From Gammaproteobacteria bacterium 50_400_T64 (GTDB taxonomy: Bacteria > Pseudomonadota > Gammaproteobacteria > Pseudomonadales > Porticoccaceae): a stretch of 64,000 bases of DNA. The DNA lies in contig MAAS01000029.1 of the NCBI GenBank assembly GCA_002162755.1, positions 1-64,000 of the forward strand, read 5' to 3'. The translations under genes and the position numbers were made by a program. How positions within the stretch are numbered: the first letter of the stretch is position 1; each line of letters opens with the position of its first letter. Below, piece after piece: positions 8,411 to 16,783 of the stretch. The notes below the pieces were generated by a model. The model searched no databases. It was not told the origin of the DNA and saw only the letters and a list, made by a program, of their open reading frames with translations.

Positions 8411-9346
8411 ATGTCGTTACCCCTCGATACAAAAATGCAATTTGGCTGGATGACTTCAATGGACAGCTCCGCCGCCGTGCGCGAGAGCACGTTATTAGCC
8501 GATCGCATTGGCCTCGATTCATTGTGGGTTGGCGACCACGTTTCTTTTGCAGTGCCGATAATGGACCCTTTACTGCAACTGGCGCAGGCGGCAGCCATCA
8601 GCGATCGCCTGAGTTTTGGCACCTCGGTGTATTTATTGCCCCTGCGCCACCCCACGCCGGTGGCCAAGCAAGTCGCGACACTGGATAGACTTTGCGATGG
8701 TCGCCTGACCTTCGGTGTCGGTATCGGCGGTGAATTCCCCAATGAATATGCCGCCTGCGGTGTGCCGGTTAAAGAGCGCGGCGCACGTTTGACCGAAGGC
8801 ATGGAGGTGTTGCGCAAATTGTGGACGGGTGACTCGGTGTCCCACGACGGCCGCTTCTACCCGTTTAACGATGTGCAGATGCTGCCTGCGCCAATACAAA
8901 AAGGTGGGCCGCCCATCTGGTGTGGCGGTCGCTCAAAAGCCGCTTTAACCCGTGCCGGACGTATGGCCGATGGCTACGTGTCTTATGTCGTTACGCCTGA
9001 AATGTATAAGGAATCCCTCGACGTAATGTCTGCGGCCGCCGAAGCTGCGAATAGAGAGGTTGAGCATTTTGGTACGGCGCATTTATTGTTTTTCCGCATC
9101 GACGATACCTTCGAAAAATCCTGGGATATCGCCACCGAGCATTTGAGTGAACGCTACGCCAGCGACTTTCGTGGCCCCGCGAAAAAATACTGCGCCCTGG
9201 GATGTGCCGAAGATGTGGCGGAAAAGATTAATGCTTTTCGTGAAGCCGGTGTGCGCCACATTATTCTCGATGCGGTTAGCCCGCCCGATGAGCGCAACGA
9301 ACAGATCGAACGCTTTGCCAAAGAGGTTATTCCGCTCCTTAAATAA
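8411..9346 (+). CDS. Luciferase-like (LLM) flavin-dependent oxidoreductase, 311 aa
   Basis: A second, more distant LLM oxidoreductase with AAGGAG upstream of the ATG at 8411. It shows the superfamily blocks GLDSLWVGDHVSF near residue 35, SFGTSVYLLPLRHP near 65, GRLTFGVGIGGEFPNEY near 95 and PPIWCGGRSKAALTRAGRMADGY near 170. This form resembles the subfamily commonly labelled Rv2161c-like. The cofactor is probably FMN in this organism, but the sequence does not prove it. It is likely paired with the gene before it in one transcript, suggesting two oxidative steps or two substrates in the same route. It converges with the alpha/beta hydrolase at 9373. Confidence 0.88.
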   Translation: MSLPLDTKMQFGWMTSMDSSAAVRESTLLADRIGLDSLWVGDHVSFAVPIMDPLLQLAQAAAISDRLSFGTSVYLLPLRHPTPVAKQVATLDRLCDGRLTFGVGIGGEFPNEYAACGVPVKERGARLTEGMEVLRKLWTGDSVSHDGRFYPFNDVQMLPAPIQKGGPPIWCGGRSKAALTRAGRMADGYVSYVVTPEMYKESLDVMSAAAEAANREVEHFGTAHLLFFRIDDTFEKSWDIATEHLSERYASDFRGPAKKYCALGCAEDVAEKINAFREAGVRHIILDAVSPPDERNEQIERFAKEVIPLLK

Positions 9347-9372
9347 ACGGTTAATGCTGCCTTAATTGCCGG

Positions 9373-10149
9373 CTACCAGGAATGCTCGTAATGCACCGGC
9401 GGAGGCAGGCCCAGAAACTCAAAGGCGATATCTTTGGCGGCGGGGTCGGCCAATATTGAATGGTGGGTAGTGCGCGGCAGGGTGGCGCACTTCGCACCGG
9501 CAATGGCTTCGGCCAGCGGCTCGACCGGGCCGCTAAATTCATCGTGCTGAGCGCCAAGCACCAGCGTCGGCACGGTAACGCTAGCCAGTAAGTCTTTCTC
9601 TAATTCACGGTTGATGCCGTTGGTACAGGCGGCCAGCGCTTTGTGGTCACTGCGAGTCGAATCGACAAAGGCACGGAAGGAAGCAGCAGCCTGATTTTCA
9701 ATATTCCAGGGCTCATCGCTGAGCAGGGCCTGGGACATGATCGCAGGGTCCATTCGTTCCAGTAATAGGCTTTCGCCCACACCTATTAGCACCGCTGCTG
9801 AAACCCTGTCGCTGTGGTGCAAAATTAAATACAGAGTAATGCGTGCTCCCATCGAGTGGCTGATGATGGGGGCTTTGGCGATGTCGAGGTGATCCATTAA
9901 ACGCAGCAAGTCACCGGCCATGGTTTCAATCGCATAGTTTTCGGCGTCGTAGCATTTCTGGCTTTCACCGTGGCCACGTTGGTCAAATAATATGGCTTCA
10001 CACCCGGCCTGCATTAAGGTGCCTTGCCAGTCGGCCGCCAACCAGGCCTGGCGACGGTTGGCGGCAAAGCCGTGGGCGAGTATTACCGGGTCGCCAGTGC
10101 CCCAGCGCTCGTAAGAAATTTCTACACCTTGAGAATTAAAGACAGGCAT
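9373..10149 (-). CDS. Alpha/beta hydrolase, 258 aa
   Basis: A soluble serine hydrolase. The oxyanion segment HGFAANRR is near residue 26, FDQRGHGES near 55, and the nucleophile is S99 in SHSMGA, where the first Gly of the usual G-x-S-x-G is replaced by Ser97. A Gln-His-Asp stretch (GAQHDEF) and the His of TTHHS near the C-terminus can supply the triad Asp and His. Family members cleave esters, C-C bonds of ring-fission products or thioesters. It is the only minus-strand gene inside the plus-strand catabolic block and has its own upstream region (10150-10361) shared with the ABM protein. The substrate is not known. Confidence 0.88.
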   Translation of the reverse strand: MPVFNSQGVEISYERWGTGDPVILAHGFAANRRQAWLAADWQGTLMQAGCEAILFDQRGHGESQKCYDAENYAIETMAGDLLRLMDHLDIAKAPIISHSMGARITLYLILHHSDRVSAAVLIGVGESLLLERMDPAIMSQALLSDEPWNIENQAAASFRAFVDSTRSDHKALAACTNGINRELEKDLLASVTVPTLVLGAQHDEFSGPVEPLAEAIAGAKCATLPRTTHHSILADPAAKDIAFEFLGLPPPVHYEHSW

Positions 10150-10321
10150 GGCCTTGCTCCTTTTTCTATATTTATTATTAATGACAGATTAACGAGCTGG
10201 CTCGGTGCTGCCAAGTTTTACGCGAGGGCCGGCGGTTATTTATTGAGAGTTTATTGAGTAATGACCACGGGGGTCATGCATTTTTTAGCGCAGTGATACT
10301 CACGGCCGCCAGCTTGTCGTA

Positions 10322-10337
10322 TAGTGATCGGCCACTA
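10322..10337. promoter_or_regulatory. Inverted repeat TAGTG-N6-CACTA upstream of the ABM gene
   Basis: TAGTG (10322-10326) and CACTA (10333-10337) are spaced by six bases, 25 bp before the ATG at 10362. The position suits an operator overlapping the promoter of the ABM-MaoC run. The same five-base arms in the opposite order occur at 5142-5161. This is suggestive only. Confidence 0.3.
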
Positions 10338-10361
10338 AAACACTTATAAGAGGAGATAAAT

Positions 10362-10649
10362 ATGTTGGGAGTTATCGCAACATTAACAATACAGGATGGT
10401 AAGCAGGAAGGTTTTGAAGCATTGATACGCGAGCTGTCAGTGCAGGTTAAAGCTAAAGAAGCAGATTGTACTTTCTACGAATTAAACAAAACTGACGACG
10501 CGACTGTTTACGTGATGATGGAGCAGTACACTGACCAGGCAGCTTTCGATGCCCATGGTAAAACACCGCACTTTCAGGAGTTAGGCGGCCGTTTGGGTGA
10601 GTTTCTCGCCGCCGCGCCCGATATTAAAATCATGCAGGGTGTGAGTTAA
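10362..10649 (+). CDS. ABM-domain protein, putative quinol monooxygenase
   Basis: A 95-aa ferredoxin-like fold protein of the antibiotic biosynthesis monooxygenase (YgiN-like) type, preceded by AGGAG at 10351. Recognisable parts are the opening LGVIATLTIQDGKQEGFEAL, a KEADCTFYELNKTDD strand and the YVMMEQYTDQAAFDAHGKTPHFQEL helix with the conserved His residues of the family. These small dimeric enzymes oxidise quinols or polycyclic substrates without a bound metal or flavin, though many members have no known reaction. It heads a plus-strand run with the two MaoC-type genes and probably belongs to the same route. Confidence 0.85.
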   Translation: MLGVIATLTIQDGKQEGFEALIRELSVQVKAKEADCTFYELNKTDDATVYVMMEQYTDQAAFDAHGKTPHFQELGGRLGEFLAAAPDIKIMQGVS

Positions 10650-10681
10650 TTTTGTAGATGCCTGGAATTACGGTGTCGGAC

Positions 10682-10720
10682 TATTATGTTCGTCACCGTG
10701 ATTTATCGAACAACATAATA
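10682..10720 (+). promoter_or_regulatory. Hairpin in the leader of the MaoC-type gene pair
   Basis: TATTATGTT (10682-10690) pairs perfectly with AACATAATA (10712-10720), and CG next to the first arm can extend into CGAAC next to the second. The structure ends four bases before the AGGAA ribosome site of the gene at 10735. It could be an operator, an attenuator or an mRNA stem controlling translation. There is no T-run, so it is not a simple terminator. Confidence 0.5.
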
Positions 10721-10734
10721 AACAGGAAAGTACG

Positions 10735-11190
10735 ATGGCTGAATTATTAACTCCGGAAATTAAAGCGTGTATTGGTCAGGCTAGCCCTTCCATTCACGTT
10801 GAAGTCACGCGCCGGGATCTGCGTAAATACGCGGTATCCACCGGCCAAAAGGCAAAGAAATATCTTGATGGTGATGTCGCGCCGCCACTGTTCCACTTTG
10901 GTTATGCGATGGAAATACTGCCCGTTGATGAATTGCGTAAAGATGGTATTGCCGAAGACAAGCTGATTCCCGAACTGCCCCTCAAGCGTTTGATGGCGGG
11001 CAGCTCAGACACGGTTTATCACCGCCCCATTTGTGCTGGTGATAAATTGGTGGTCACCCGCAAGCTCAAAGACCTCTACGAAAAAGAGGGTCGTTCTGGG
11101 CCGCTTATTTTTGTGGTCACCGAAACAGTGGTTGAAACGCAAGCCGGTGAACCGGTGTTGAACGAAACCACATCTTTGATTGCGAGGTGA
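10735..11190 (+). CDS. FAS1-like/MaoC N-terminal-type dehydratase subunit
   Basis: A 151-aa hotdog-fold protein matching the FAS1-like dehydratase domain (MaoC_dehydrat_N type). Visible features are VEVTRRDLRKYAVSTGQ near residue 23, the substrate-facing segment PPLFHFGYAMEILPVDEL and the strand KLVVTRKLKDLYEKEGRSG. This half usually lacks the catalytic Asp/His and pairs with a separate MaoC subunit to form an (R)- or (S)-specific enoyl-CoA hydratase. The partner is encoded 3 bp downstream, a classic two-subunit layout as seen in steroid side-chain and other acyl-CoA degradation loci. It would act on the CoA thioesters formed by the CoA-transferases. Confidence 0.88.
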   Translation: MAELLTPEIKACIGQASPSIHVEVTRRDLRKYAVSTGQKAKKYLDGDVAPPLFHFGYAMEILPVDELRKDGIAEDKLIPELPLKRLMAGSSDTVYHRPICAGDKLVVTRKLKDLYEKEGRSGPLIFVVTETVVETQAGEPVLNETTSLIAR

Positions 11191-11193
11191 GCT

Positions 11194-11604
11194 ATGTTGA
11201 ATTTTGACGCTATAAACGTGGGTGACGCACTGCCCAGCCGTGACCACACGGCAAACATTGTGCAATTATTTATGTACAACGCGGCGATCTGGAACCCCCA
11301 CCGCATTCACTTCGACCACGCCTATGCGACGGAAGAAGAGGGTTATCCGGGCATCGTCCTCGATGGCCCCCTGCAGGGTGACTGGATTGGCCAGGTCGTG
11401 ACCGACTGGATTGGCGAAGATGCCACGCTGGTTTCTTTTGGTTACACCAACCGCCGTGCGGCTATGTTGGGTGAAACCATGACGGCTGGCGGTAAGGTTG
11501 AAGAAAAAAATGACGAGACCAAAGAGGTTAAAGTCAGTCTGTATTTGCAAAATGGTGAAGGCGAGGTGACCATCCCCGGTCATGCTGTGGTGCGTTTCTC
11601 CTGA
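11194..11604 (+). CDS. MaoC-family dehydratase subunit
   Basis: A 136-aa hotdog protein, the probable catalytic partner of the preceding subunit, starting 3 bp after its stop. The segment NAAIWNPHRIHFDHAYA near residues 27-43 carries the Asn/His/Asp arrangement of the MaoC hydratase active site, followed by GIVLDGPLQGDWIGQ as in the overhanging-segment region. It would add water across a 2-enoyl-CoA double bond in the cytoplasm. Translation is probably coupled. A terminator-like hairpin follows 8 bp after the stop, closing this transcript. Confidence 0.9.
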   Translation: MLNFDAINVGDALPSRDHTANIVQLFMYNAAIWNPHRIHFDHAYATEEEGYPGIVLDGPLQGDWIGQVVTDWIGEDATLVSFGYTNRRAAMLGETMTAGGKVEEKNDETKEVKVSLYLQNGEGEVTIPGHAVVRFS

Positions 11605-11612
11605 GTTAAGTT

Positions 11613-11644
11613 AATCACCTGAGTGTTCCTTTGCTCAGGTGATT
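11613..11644. terminator. Hairpin terminator after the MaoC pair
   Basis: Perfect 11-bp stem, 11613-11623 with 11634-11644, 10-nt loop. The T-run afterwards is short (TTTCCCTT), so efficiency is uncertain. Confidence 0.7.
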
Positions 11645-11994
11645 TCCCTTCATCCCCTTCGTACCCCCTCGAATGGCCGTCTTCTTTCGGCTGCTTTAAA
11701 ACCTTAAATTACCCTTTATTCCCTATCTGCCGATAGCTTTTTTAAAGCTGGTCACGATTAATTAGGGTGACTGTTTTAGCGCAGACTATCTGTGTGCCCC
11801 TCTTCCTGTTAGATCGATTAATGCTTAATTATTATAGGGTTATGGTGTTTTTTAAAGTGTGTCCACGCCTGATGGTTTCTGTTTCTGTTAGCACTAACTC
11901 GTAATAAATCGATGTTTGATACCATTGAGCTATTGATTTATGTCAAGGTGTTGCGGCAAAATCAGGTCTTTATATCAGCGACGGCAGAAATACC
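11645..11994 (+). promoter_or_regulatory. Upstream region of second amidohydrolase with FNR/Anr-like box
   Basis: No gene seen. A near-perfect FNR/Anr-type palindrome, TTGAT-TTAT-GTCAA, lies at 11933-11946, centred about 55 bp before the ATG at 11995, where an activator of a promoter could sit. A second palindrome, GTTAG-CA-CTAAC, is at 11887-11898. The box matches the TTGAT-N4-GTCAA form known for Pseudomonas Anr, but one match can arise by chance. No fnr/anr gene is in the window. Confidence 0.4.
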
Positions 11995-13875
11995 ATGGCA
12001 CAACAAAATAATTGTGATGTATTGATAAAAAATGCCCTCGTTTTTGACGGAAGTGGTAATGCACCGATAAATGAAGACCTTGCCATCCTCGATGGCAAGG
12101 TACTCCAGCGCGGTGCCAACTTGCAGTTCGAAAGCGTGGGCGAAACAGTGGATGCAACGGGTATGTGGCTTACGCCCGGTTTGCTCGACATCCACACTCA
12201 CCTTGATTTAGAGGTTGAGGTGAACCCCGGTTTGGGTGAGGCCGTCAGGCATGGCACGACAACCGTATTACTGGGTAACTGTTCGCTGGGTGTGGCTTTT
12301 GGCTCCCAGGAGAAAAAGGGTGAAAGCCCCATCATCGACTGTTTTACCCGCGTGGAAAATATGCCGAAGAAGGTTTTGCGTCAGTGCATCGAAAAGATCA
12401 CCTGGGACAACACTGCAGACTATATGGATCACTTCGCCGACCTGCCCCTCGGCCCGAACGTAGCGGCTTTTGTGCCTAATTCCATGCTGCGAATCGAAGT
12501 CATGGGCACGAATGCGTCTATTAATCGGCCCTCTACGGATACCGAAAAGAAGCAAATGCAGACCATTATGTCTGACTGCATGAGTCAGGGTTACATGGGG
12601 CTGTCGACAGATCAGATCGTATTCCACTACATGGCCAACGAGCCGAATAAAAACAAGCGCATACCGACTCACTTTGCCGAAGATGACGAGCTGCGCCCGA
12701 TGCTGGAAATCGTTCGTAAGAAGGGCGGTATTTGGCAGACTAATCCCGACGGCGAGAAAATGGTGCGTACCTTGAAGCGCTTCTTCTGGTCCTGTGCACG
12801 CTTCCGTGGCAAGCCTTTGAAAATATCAGCGTTAACCGCTGTTGATTTTGTCTCTATTCCCGGTGTTTGGAAGAAAATGCTCAAGCTGGGCAAGGTGATT
12901 AACTCGAAATTGCTGGGCGGTAAAATTCATTTTCAGGCTCTTGGTGGTGGCTTTCGTATGTATTCCGACGGCATGATTTCCCCCGTTTTTGAAGAACTGG
13001 AATCAACCCGCGAAATTATTGCCTGTGAAGTTGATCAGCCGGAAGCGCGTCAGAAGCTGTTTAACGATCCCGGTTGGTTAGTCCGCTTTGATGGTGACTG
13101 GAAGCGCATGACCGCAACAGACGTTGACCTGACCAAGCTGGGTGGCAATAAAGATGCGGCAACCTTTCAGATGGACTTTGAAAGAATGTTCTTTTCCGAT
13201 TGTGCCGTACCCACCTGGGATGGTGATTCGCTGGCGACCGTGATGCGCCGCTTGGCCAAGTTTCATGCTACCGACGGTAAAGAGGGCGCGAAGGATGCCG
13301 CCGAAGCTGAGGAGTTTGCCAAGTACCCCCCTGAGACCGACGAGCCCAAAGAGTTCTGGTTACAGAGTATGCGTCTCTACGATATGGGCTTTCGCTGGTG
13401 GTTTGACCTTGCCAATACTGACGAAGATATCGTTGAGGAAATCCTCTTTGATCCCAATGCATTGCCGGGTTTTAACGACTCCGGTGCTCACCTGACCAAC
13501 CTGTCTTTCTACGACGGTAACCTCGGCACCCTGCGCATTGCACAAAAACGTGGCGATATGCGTGTTGCCCATGCGGTACATCGTTTAACTCGCGAAGCTG
13601 CTGAGTTCTTTAATCTGGATGTCGGCCGCATTGAGCCCGGTGACCAGGCGGACATCGTGCTCATTAACCCGGAAGAGTTGAAAAAGCATGATATGAACGA
13701 CAGTCGTCAGAAAATTTACCACGAGCTGTTTGGTCAGGATGTATTGGTTAACCGCACCGATGGCGTGGTCGAGCAGGTTTATATTCATGGTGTGCGCGCC
13801 TGGGAAAATGCGGGTAACTTTACTGATGCTCTCGGTAGCCAAACGTTAGGTCGTGTTGTGAGAGCGAGTGCTTAA
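11995..13875 (+). CDS. D-aminoacylase-type amidohydrolase, 626 aa
   Basis: A second N-acyl-D-amino-acid deacylase-type amidohydrolase, about 50 residues longer than the one at 5411. Metal ligands are visible as H67 and H69 in DIHTHLDLE, C96 in GNCSLG and the Asp of NDSGAHLTNLSF near residue 500. The middle contains an extra Lys- and Trp-rich insert (KRFFWSCARFRGKPLK, then GVWKKMLKLGKVINSKLLGGK) around residues 255-305 that may form a lid or membrane-facing surface; this is inference. There is no signal peptide, so it should be cytoplasmic. It stands alone between two terminators and has a possible Anr box upstream. The substrate is unknown. Confidence 0.88.
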   Translation: MAQQNNCDVLIKNALVFDGSGNAPINEDLAILDGKVLQRGANLQFESVGETVDATGMWLTPGLLDIHTHLDLEVEVNPGLGEAVRHGTTTVLLGNCSLGVAFGSQEKKGESPIIDCFTRVENMPKKVLRQCIEKITWDNTADYMDHFADLPLGPNVAAFVPNSMLRIEVMGTNASINRPSTDTEKKQMQTIMSDCMSQGYMGLSTDQIVFHYMANEPNKNKRIPTHFAEDDELRPMLEIVRKKGGIWQTNPDGEKMVRTLKRFFWSCARFRGKPLKISALTAVDFVSIPGVWKKMLKLGKVINSKLLGGKIHFQALGGGFRMYSDGMISPVFEELESTREIIACEVDQPEARQKLFNDPGWLVRFDGDWKRMTATDVDLTKLGGNKDAATFQMDFERMFFSDCAVPTWDGDSLATVMRRLAKFHATDGKEGAKDAAEAEEFAKYPPETDEPKEFWLQSMRLYDMGFRWWFDLANTDEDIVEEILFDPNALPGFNDSGAHLTNLSFYDGNLGTLRIAQKRGDMRVAHAVHRLTREAAEFFNLDVGRIEPGDQADIVLINPEELKKHDMNDSRQKIYHELFGQDVLVNRTDGVVEQVYIHGVRAWENAGNFTDALGSQTLGRVVRASA

Positions 13876-13934
13876 ATCGGAATTGAAGGGTTTGAGTGGG
13901 ACACTGTGCATATAATTTATATGCAGTGCTTTTA

Positions 13935-13964
13935 AAAAAGGCGAGCTTTAGGGCTCGCCTTTTT
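13935..13964. terminator. Bidirectional terminator after second amidohydrolase
   Basis: Perfect 12-bp stem, 13935-13946 with 13953-13964, A-run and T-run at the two sides. It closes the catabolic block. Confidence 0.9.
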
Positions 13965-14302
13965 CGTTGATGGGGTGGGAGTGTTGTAATAACTCACTGT
14001 TTTTCCTGAGCTTTTATTCCGCTTATTGGTTTTTTTGTCCCTTGGCTATGCTTAAAGAAACGTGTTTTCTAGCAATAATGACGGCTGGTCAGAGGGCCGG
14101 GTGTTTTTGAAATACTGGATAAAGCCTTATGTAGACAGGGTTGATGGGGTGTTGTTGCACTTTATGGTCTGCTTGCCCCGCATTTTATGCCGCTTTTACC
14201 CCGTTTTTTATACTTGGGTACGGGCTTTTTCCACAAGTGCCTTTTTTGCCGAAGTCTGTTTCTTTGGATCACTGTAATATCATGGGACGATGAGCTTGAC
14301 TT
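13965..14302. other. Intergenic DNA without a supported gene
   Basis: A 71-codon open frame exists at 14062-14277, but it is rich in Phe, Tyr and Cys, has no ribosome site and no family resemblance, so I do not call it. The stretch leads into the dispersed repeat at 14303. Confidence 0.6.
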
Positions 14303-14514
14303 CGTAAGTTATTGATTTTAATGGTAATATTTTATGCTTAAAAAGTAACCATTTTTGAGGGAGTTAATGAATACGGGGCTTACTGGCAGTTGTTGGCAGC
14401 CAATCCACAGACTTATCCACCGTGTCTGTGAGTAAGTGCTGTCAATAACAAAACTGGAAATAAAGAAAATAAATAACGAGATTTTCCTCTAAGACAGTGT
14501 TAAGGCATTCGCGC
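14303..14514 (+). repeat. Dispersed intergenic repeat, family 2, copy 1
   Basis: About 210 bp, collinear with 41284-41498 on the same strand. Shared blocks in order: GTAAG...TTGATTTT or CTGATTTTT, TTTTATG-CTAAAAAGT-ACCATTTT, ACGGGGCT, then CCACAGACTTATCCAC, AGTAAGT-CTGTCAA, and AAGAAAATAAATA followed by GAGATTTT. ACTTATCCAC (14411-14420) and GTGAGTAAGT (14428-14437) form an imperfect stem. The block includes TTATCCACC, one base from a DnaA box. It lies between two converging genes. Confidence 0.8.
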
Positions 14515-14559
14515 CATTGTCGCAAAGCTCCCCTCAATAATTTCTCGTTGGGGGCGGTG

Positions 14560-16725
14560 CTAGGTGCTAAGTAAAATGGCAGCTCTTACACACTGTAATA
14601 GGCCCTTGGCATAGGCCCCGTCTAACAATTCACTGCTGGCGCGATAGGAAAAACGCTGCTCTGCCAAATCATCCTGGGCTAGTAGGGCGTCTTCAATATT
14701 GGCAATGTCCCCGGGGCTGAGTTCAGCGAGTCCGGCGAGTACTTCGTCAGCATCAATACTGCCCGCTTCAATTAACTGGGCAAGATGGTGGTAGAGCTGT
14801 TGTTCCGATAAGCCGCGTTGCTGAGTCATTTGTGTGGCATTCATACCGGCACGGCAGAGGGCGAGAATTTCGAACTGTTCATTTTCTGCCGCCTGGGCAG
14901 GGGAGGCGCTGTCACCCTCTTCCTGCTGGCGAATCACCTCAATAAAGGCGTCCCCGTAGCGCTCCATTTTGGCGGCACCGACACCACTAATCGCGAGCAT
15001 TTGTGTGCCGTCCAGCGGGCGATAGCGCAGCATCTCCATTAGCGTCGCGTCGTGGAAAATTACATAGGGTGGCACTGACTGTTCGTCGGCCAACTCTTTG
15101 CGACACTGGCGCAGGGCTTCCCACAGGGCTTTATCTTCTTCGGCAATGTTGTGTTTATTGCGGGCTTTGCGTGTGCCGCTTTGTTGCGTAGCACTTTCTT
15201 TGGCTTCACGACGCAGAGAGATTGTTTCTTTGCCCTGTAGTAGTGGTCGGGCTTTTTCTGCCAGTTTTAAGCCGCCGAAGCCGCTGACATCAACACTGAG
15301 AAAGCCACGGGCAACCAACTGACGAAACACTGAGCGCCACTGATTAGCGTCGAGCTCTTTACCAATGCCATAGGTGGACACATTGTGGTGGCCGAATTGC
15401 TTCATTCTGTCGTTGTCTTTACCGAGCAGCACATCAACCAGGTAATTAACGCCAAAGCGCTGCTCGGTGCGGTACACCGTTGATAAGGCCTTTTGCGCGG
15501 CGACGGTGCCGTCCCACAGTTCGGGTGGCGTTAAACAGGTATCGCAATTACCACAGTGTTCCGGGGCATCGTCACCAAAATAATGCAGCAGGGCATGGCG
15601 GCGACAGCTGGTAATTTCACACAGGCCGAGCATGGCGTCGAGGCGATGGCGCTCAATGCGTTTGTGTTCGTCGTTGCCGTTGGAGTCGTCGAGCATTTGC
15701 CGCAGCTTGATGACATCTTGCAGGCCGTAGACCATCCACGCAGTCGCGGGCTGGCCATCGCGCCCGGCGCGGCCGGTTTCCTGATAGTAGGCTTCGAGAC
15801 TTTTCGGCAGGTCGAGGTGGGCGATAAAGCGCACGTCCGGTTTGTCGATGCCCATGCCGAACGCAATGGTGGCGACGATAATGACTTTTTCTTCGCGCAA
15901 AAAACGTCGCTGATTTTCCTGGCGTTTATCAGCGCTAATACCGGCGTGATAGGGCAGGGCCTTAAAACCCTCGTCACACAACCACTCGGCGATGGCTTCG
16001 ACCTTCTTTCGCGACAGGCAGTAAACAATGCCACTGTCGTGTTCGTGCTCGCGGCGTAAAAAACGCAATAACTGCTGACGGGGGTTTTGCTTAGTGGCAA
16101 TGCGGTACTGAATATTGGGCCGGTCAAAGCGGCTAATAAAATGCCGAGCCTCGTTGAGTTGCAGGCGGGTGATAATTTCTTCGCGGGTGCGCTGGTCGGC
16201 AGTTGCCGTGAGGGCGATGCGAGGTATCTGGGGAAAACGCTCGTGCAGCAAGCTGAGCTGTAAATAGTCAGAACGAAAATCGTGACCCCATTGAGACACA
16301 CAGTGCGCTTCATCAATGGCGAACAGGGCAAGCTCTATGCGTTCAAACAGCGCGAGAGTCGCGGGTTGAATTAAGCGCTCGGGGGCGACATAGAGTAAAT
16401 CTAACTCGCCATTGAGTAGCTGTTGTTCGATTGCTTGCTGGCTTTGGTAGTCGAGGGTGGAGTTGAGAAAGCCCGCACGCACGCCGAGCTGGGTGAGGGC
16501 GTCGACCTGGTCCTGCATCAAGGCAATCAGTGGTGAAATAACAATGGCAACACCGGGCCGCAACAGGGCGGGTAGTTGATAGCACAGGGACTTACCGCCC
16601 CCGGTGGGCATTAACACCAGGGCATCACGGCCCTCGACAATTTCGCCAATAATGGCTTGCTGGTCGCCGCGAAACTGGGCGTAGCCAAAGGTTTTTTCTA
16701 GGACGGTCTGGGCATTATTAATCAT
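14560..16725 (-). CDS. recQ: ATP-dependent DNA helicase RecQ
   Basis: A 3'-5' DNA helicase for recombinational repair and fork processing. Motif I (MPTGGGKS) lies at residues 39-46, the aromatic-rich loop and DEAHC near 138 with SQWGHDFR after it, and motif VI with QETGRAGRDG near 325. The RQC zinc site shows as CEITSCRRHALLHYFG...CGNCDTC, and a HRDC domain follows. At 721 aa it is about 110 residues longer than E. coli RecQ. The extra C-terminus (AENEQFEILALCRAGMNATQ onward) looks like the HTH_40-type helix-turn-helix found on pseudomonad RecQ. No LexA box was seen at its start. Confidence 0.97.
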   Translation of the reverse strand: MINNAQTVLEKTFGYAQFRGDQQAIIGEIVEGRDALVLMPTGGGKSLCYQLPALLRPGVAIVISPLIALMQDQVDALTQLGVRAGFLNSTLDYQSQQAIEQQLLNGELDLLYVAPERLIQPATLALFERIELALFAIDEAHCVSQWGHDFRSDYLQLSLLHERFPQIPRIALTATADQRTREEIITRLQLNEARHFISRFDRPNIQYRIATKQNPRQQLLRFLRREHEHDSGIVYCLSRKKVEAIAEWLCDEGFKALPYHAGISADKRQENQRRFLREEKVIIVATIAFGMGIDKPDVRFIAHLDLPKSLEAYYQETGRAGRDGQPATAWMVYGLQDVIKLRQMLDDSNGNDEHKRIERHRLDAMLGLCEITSCRRHALLHYFGDDAPEHCGNCDTCLTPPELWDGTVAAQKALSTVYRTEQRFGVNYLVDVLLGKDNDRMKQFGHHNVSTYGIGKELDANQWRSVFRQLVARGFLSVDVSGFGGLKLAEKARPLLQGKETISLRREAKESATQQSGTRKARNKHNIAEEDKALWEALRQCRKELADEQSVPPYVIFHDATLMEMLRYRPLDGTQMLAISGVGAAKMERYGDAFIEVIRQQEEGDSASPAQAAENEQFEILALCRAGMNATQMTQQRGLSEQQLYHHLAQLIEAGSIDADEVLAGLAELSPGDIANIEDALLAQDDLAEQRFSYRASSELLDGAYAKGLLQCVRAAILLST

Positions 16726-16783
16726 GGTGGCGATTATAGAGACTTCTGTATTTGCTGCGGACTTTTATCGAAGGGTGCGGCTT

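Noticed and set aside
14062-14277. 71-codon open frame between amidohydrolase and recQ
   Set aside because: Odd composition rich in aromatic residues and Cys, no ribosome site, no family likeness.
15531-16331. 266-codon frame inside recQ
   Set aside because: It lies wholly within recQ on the same strand in another frame and reads as Ser/Thr/Ala-rich shadow sequence.
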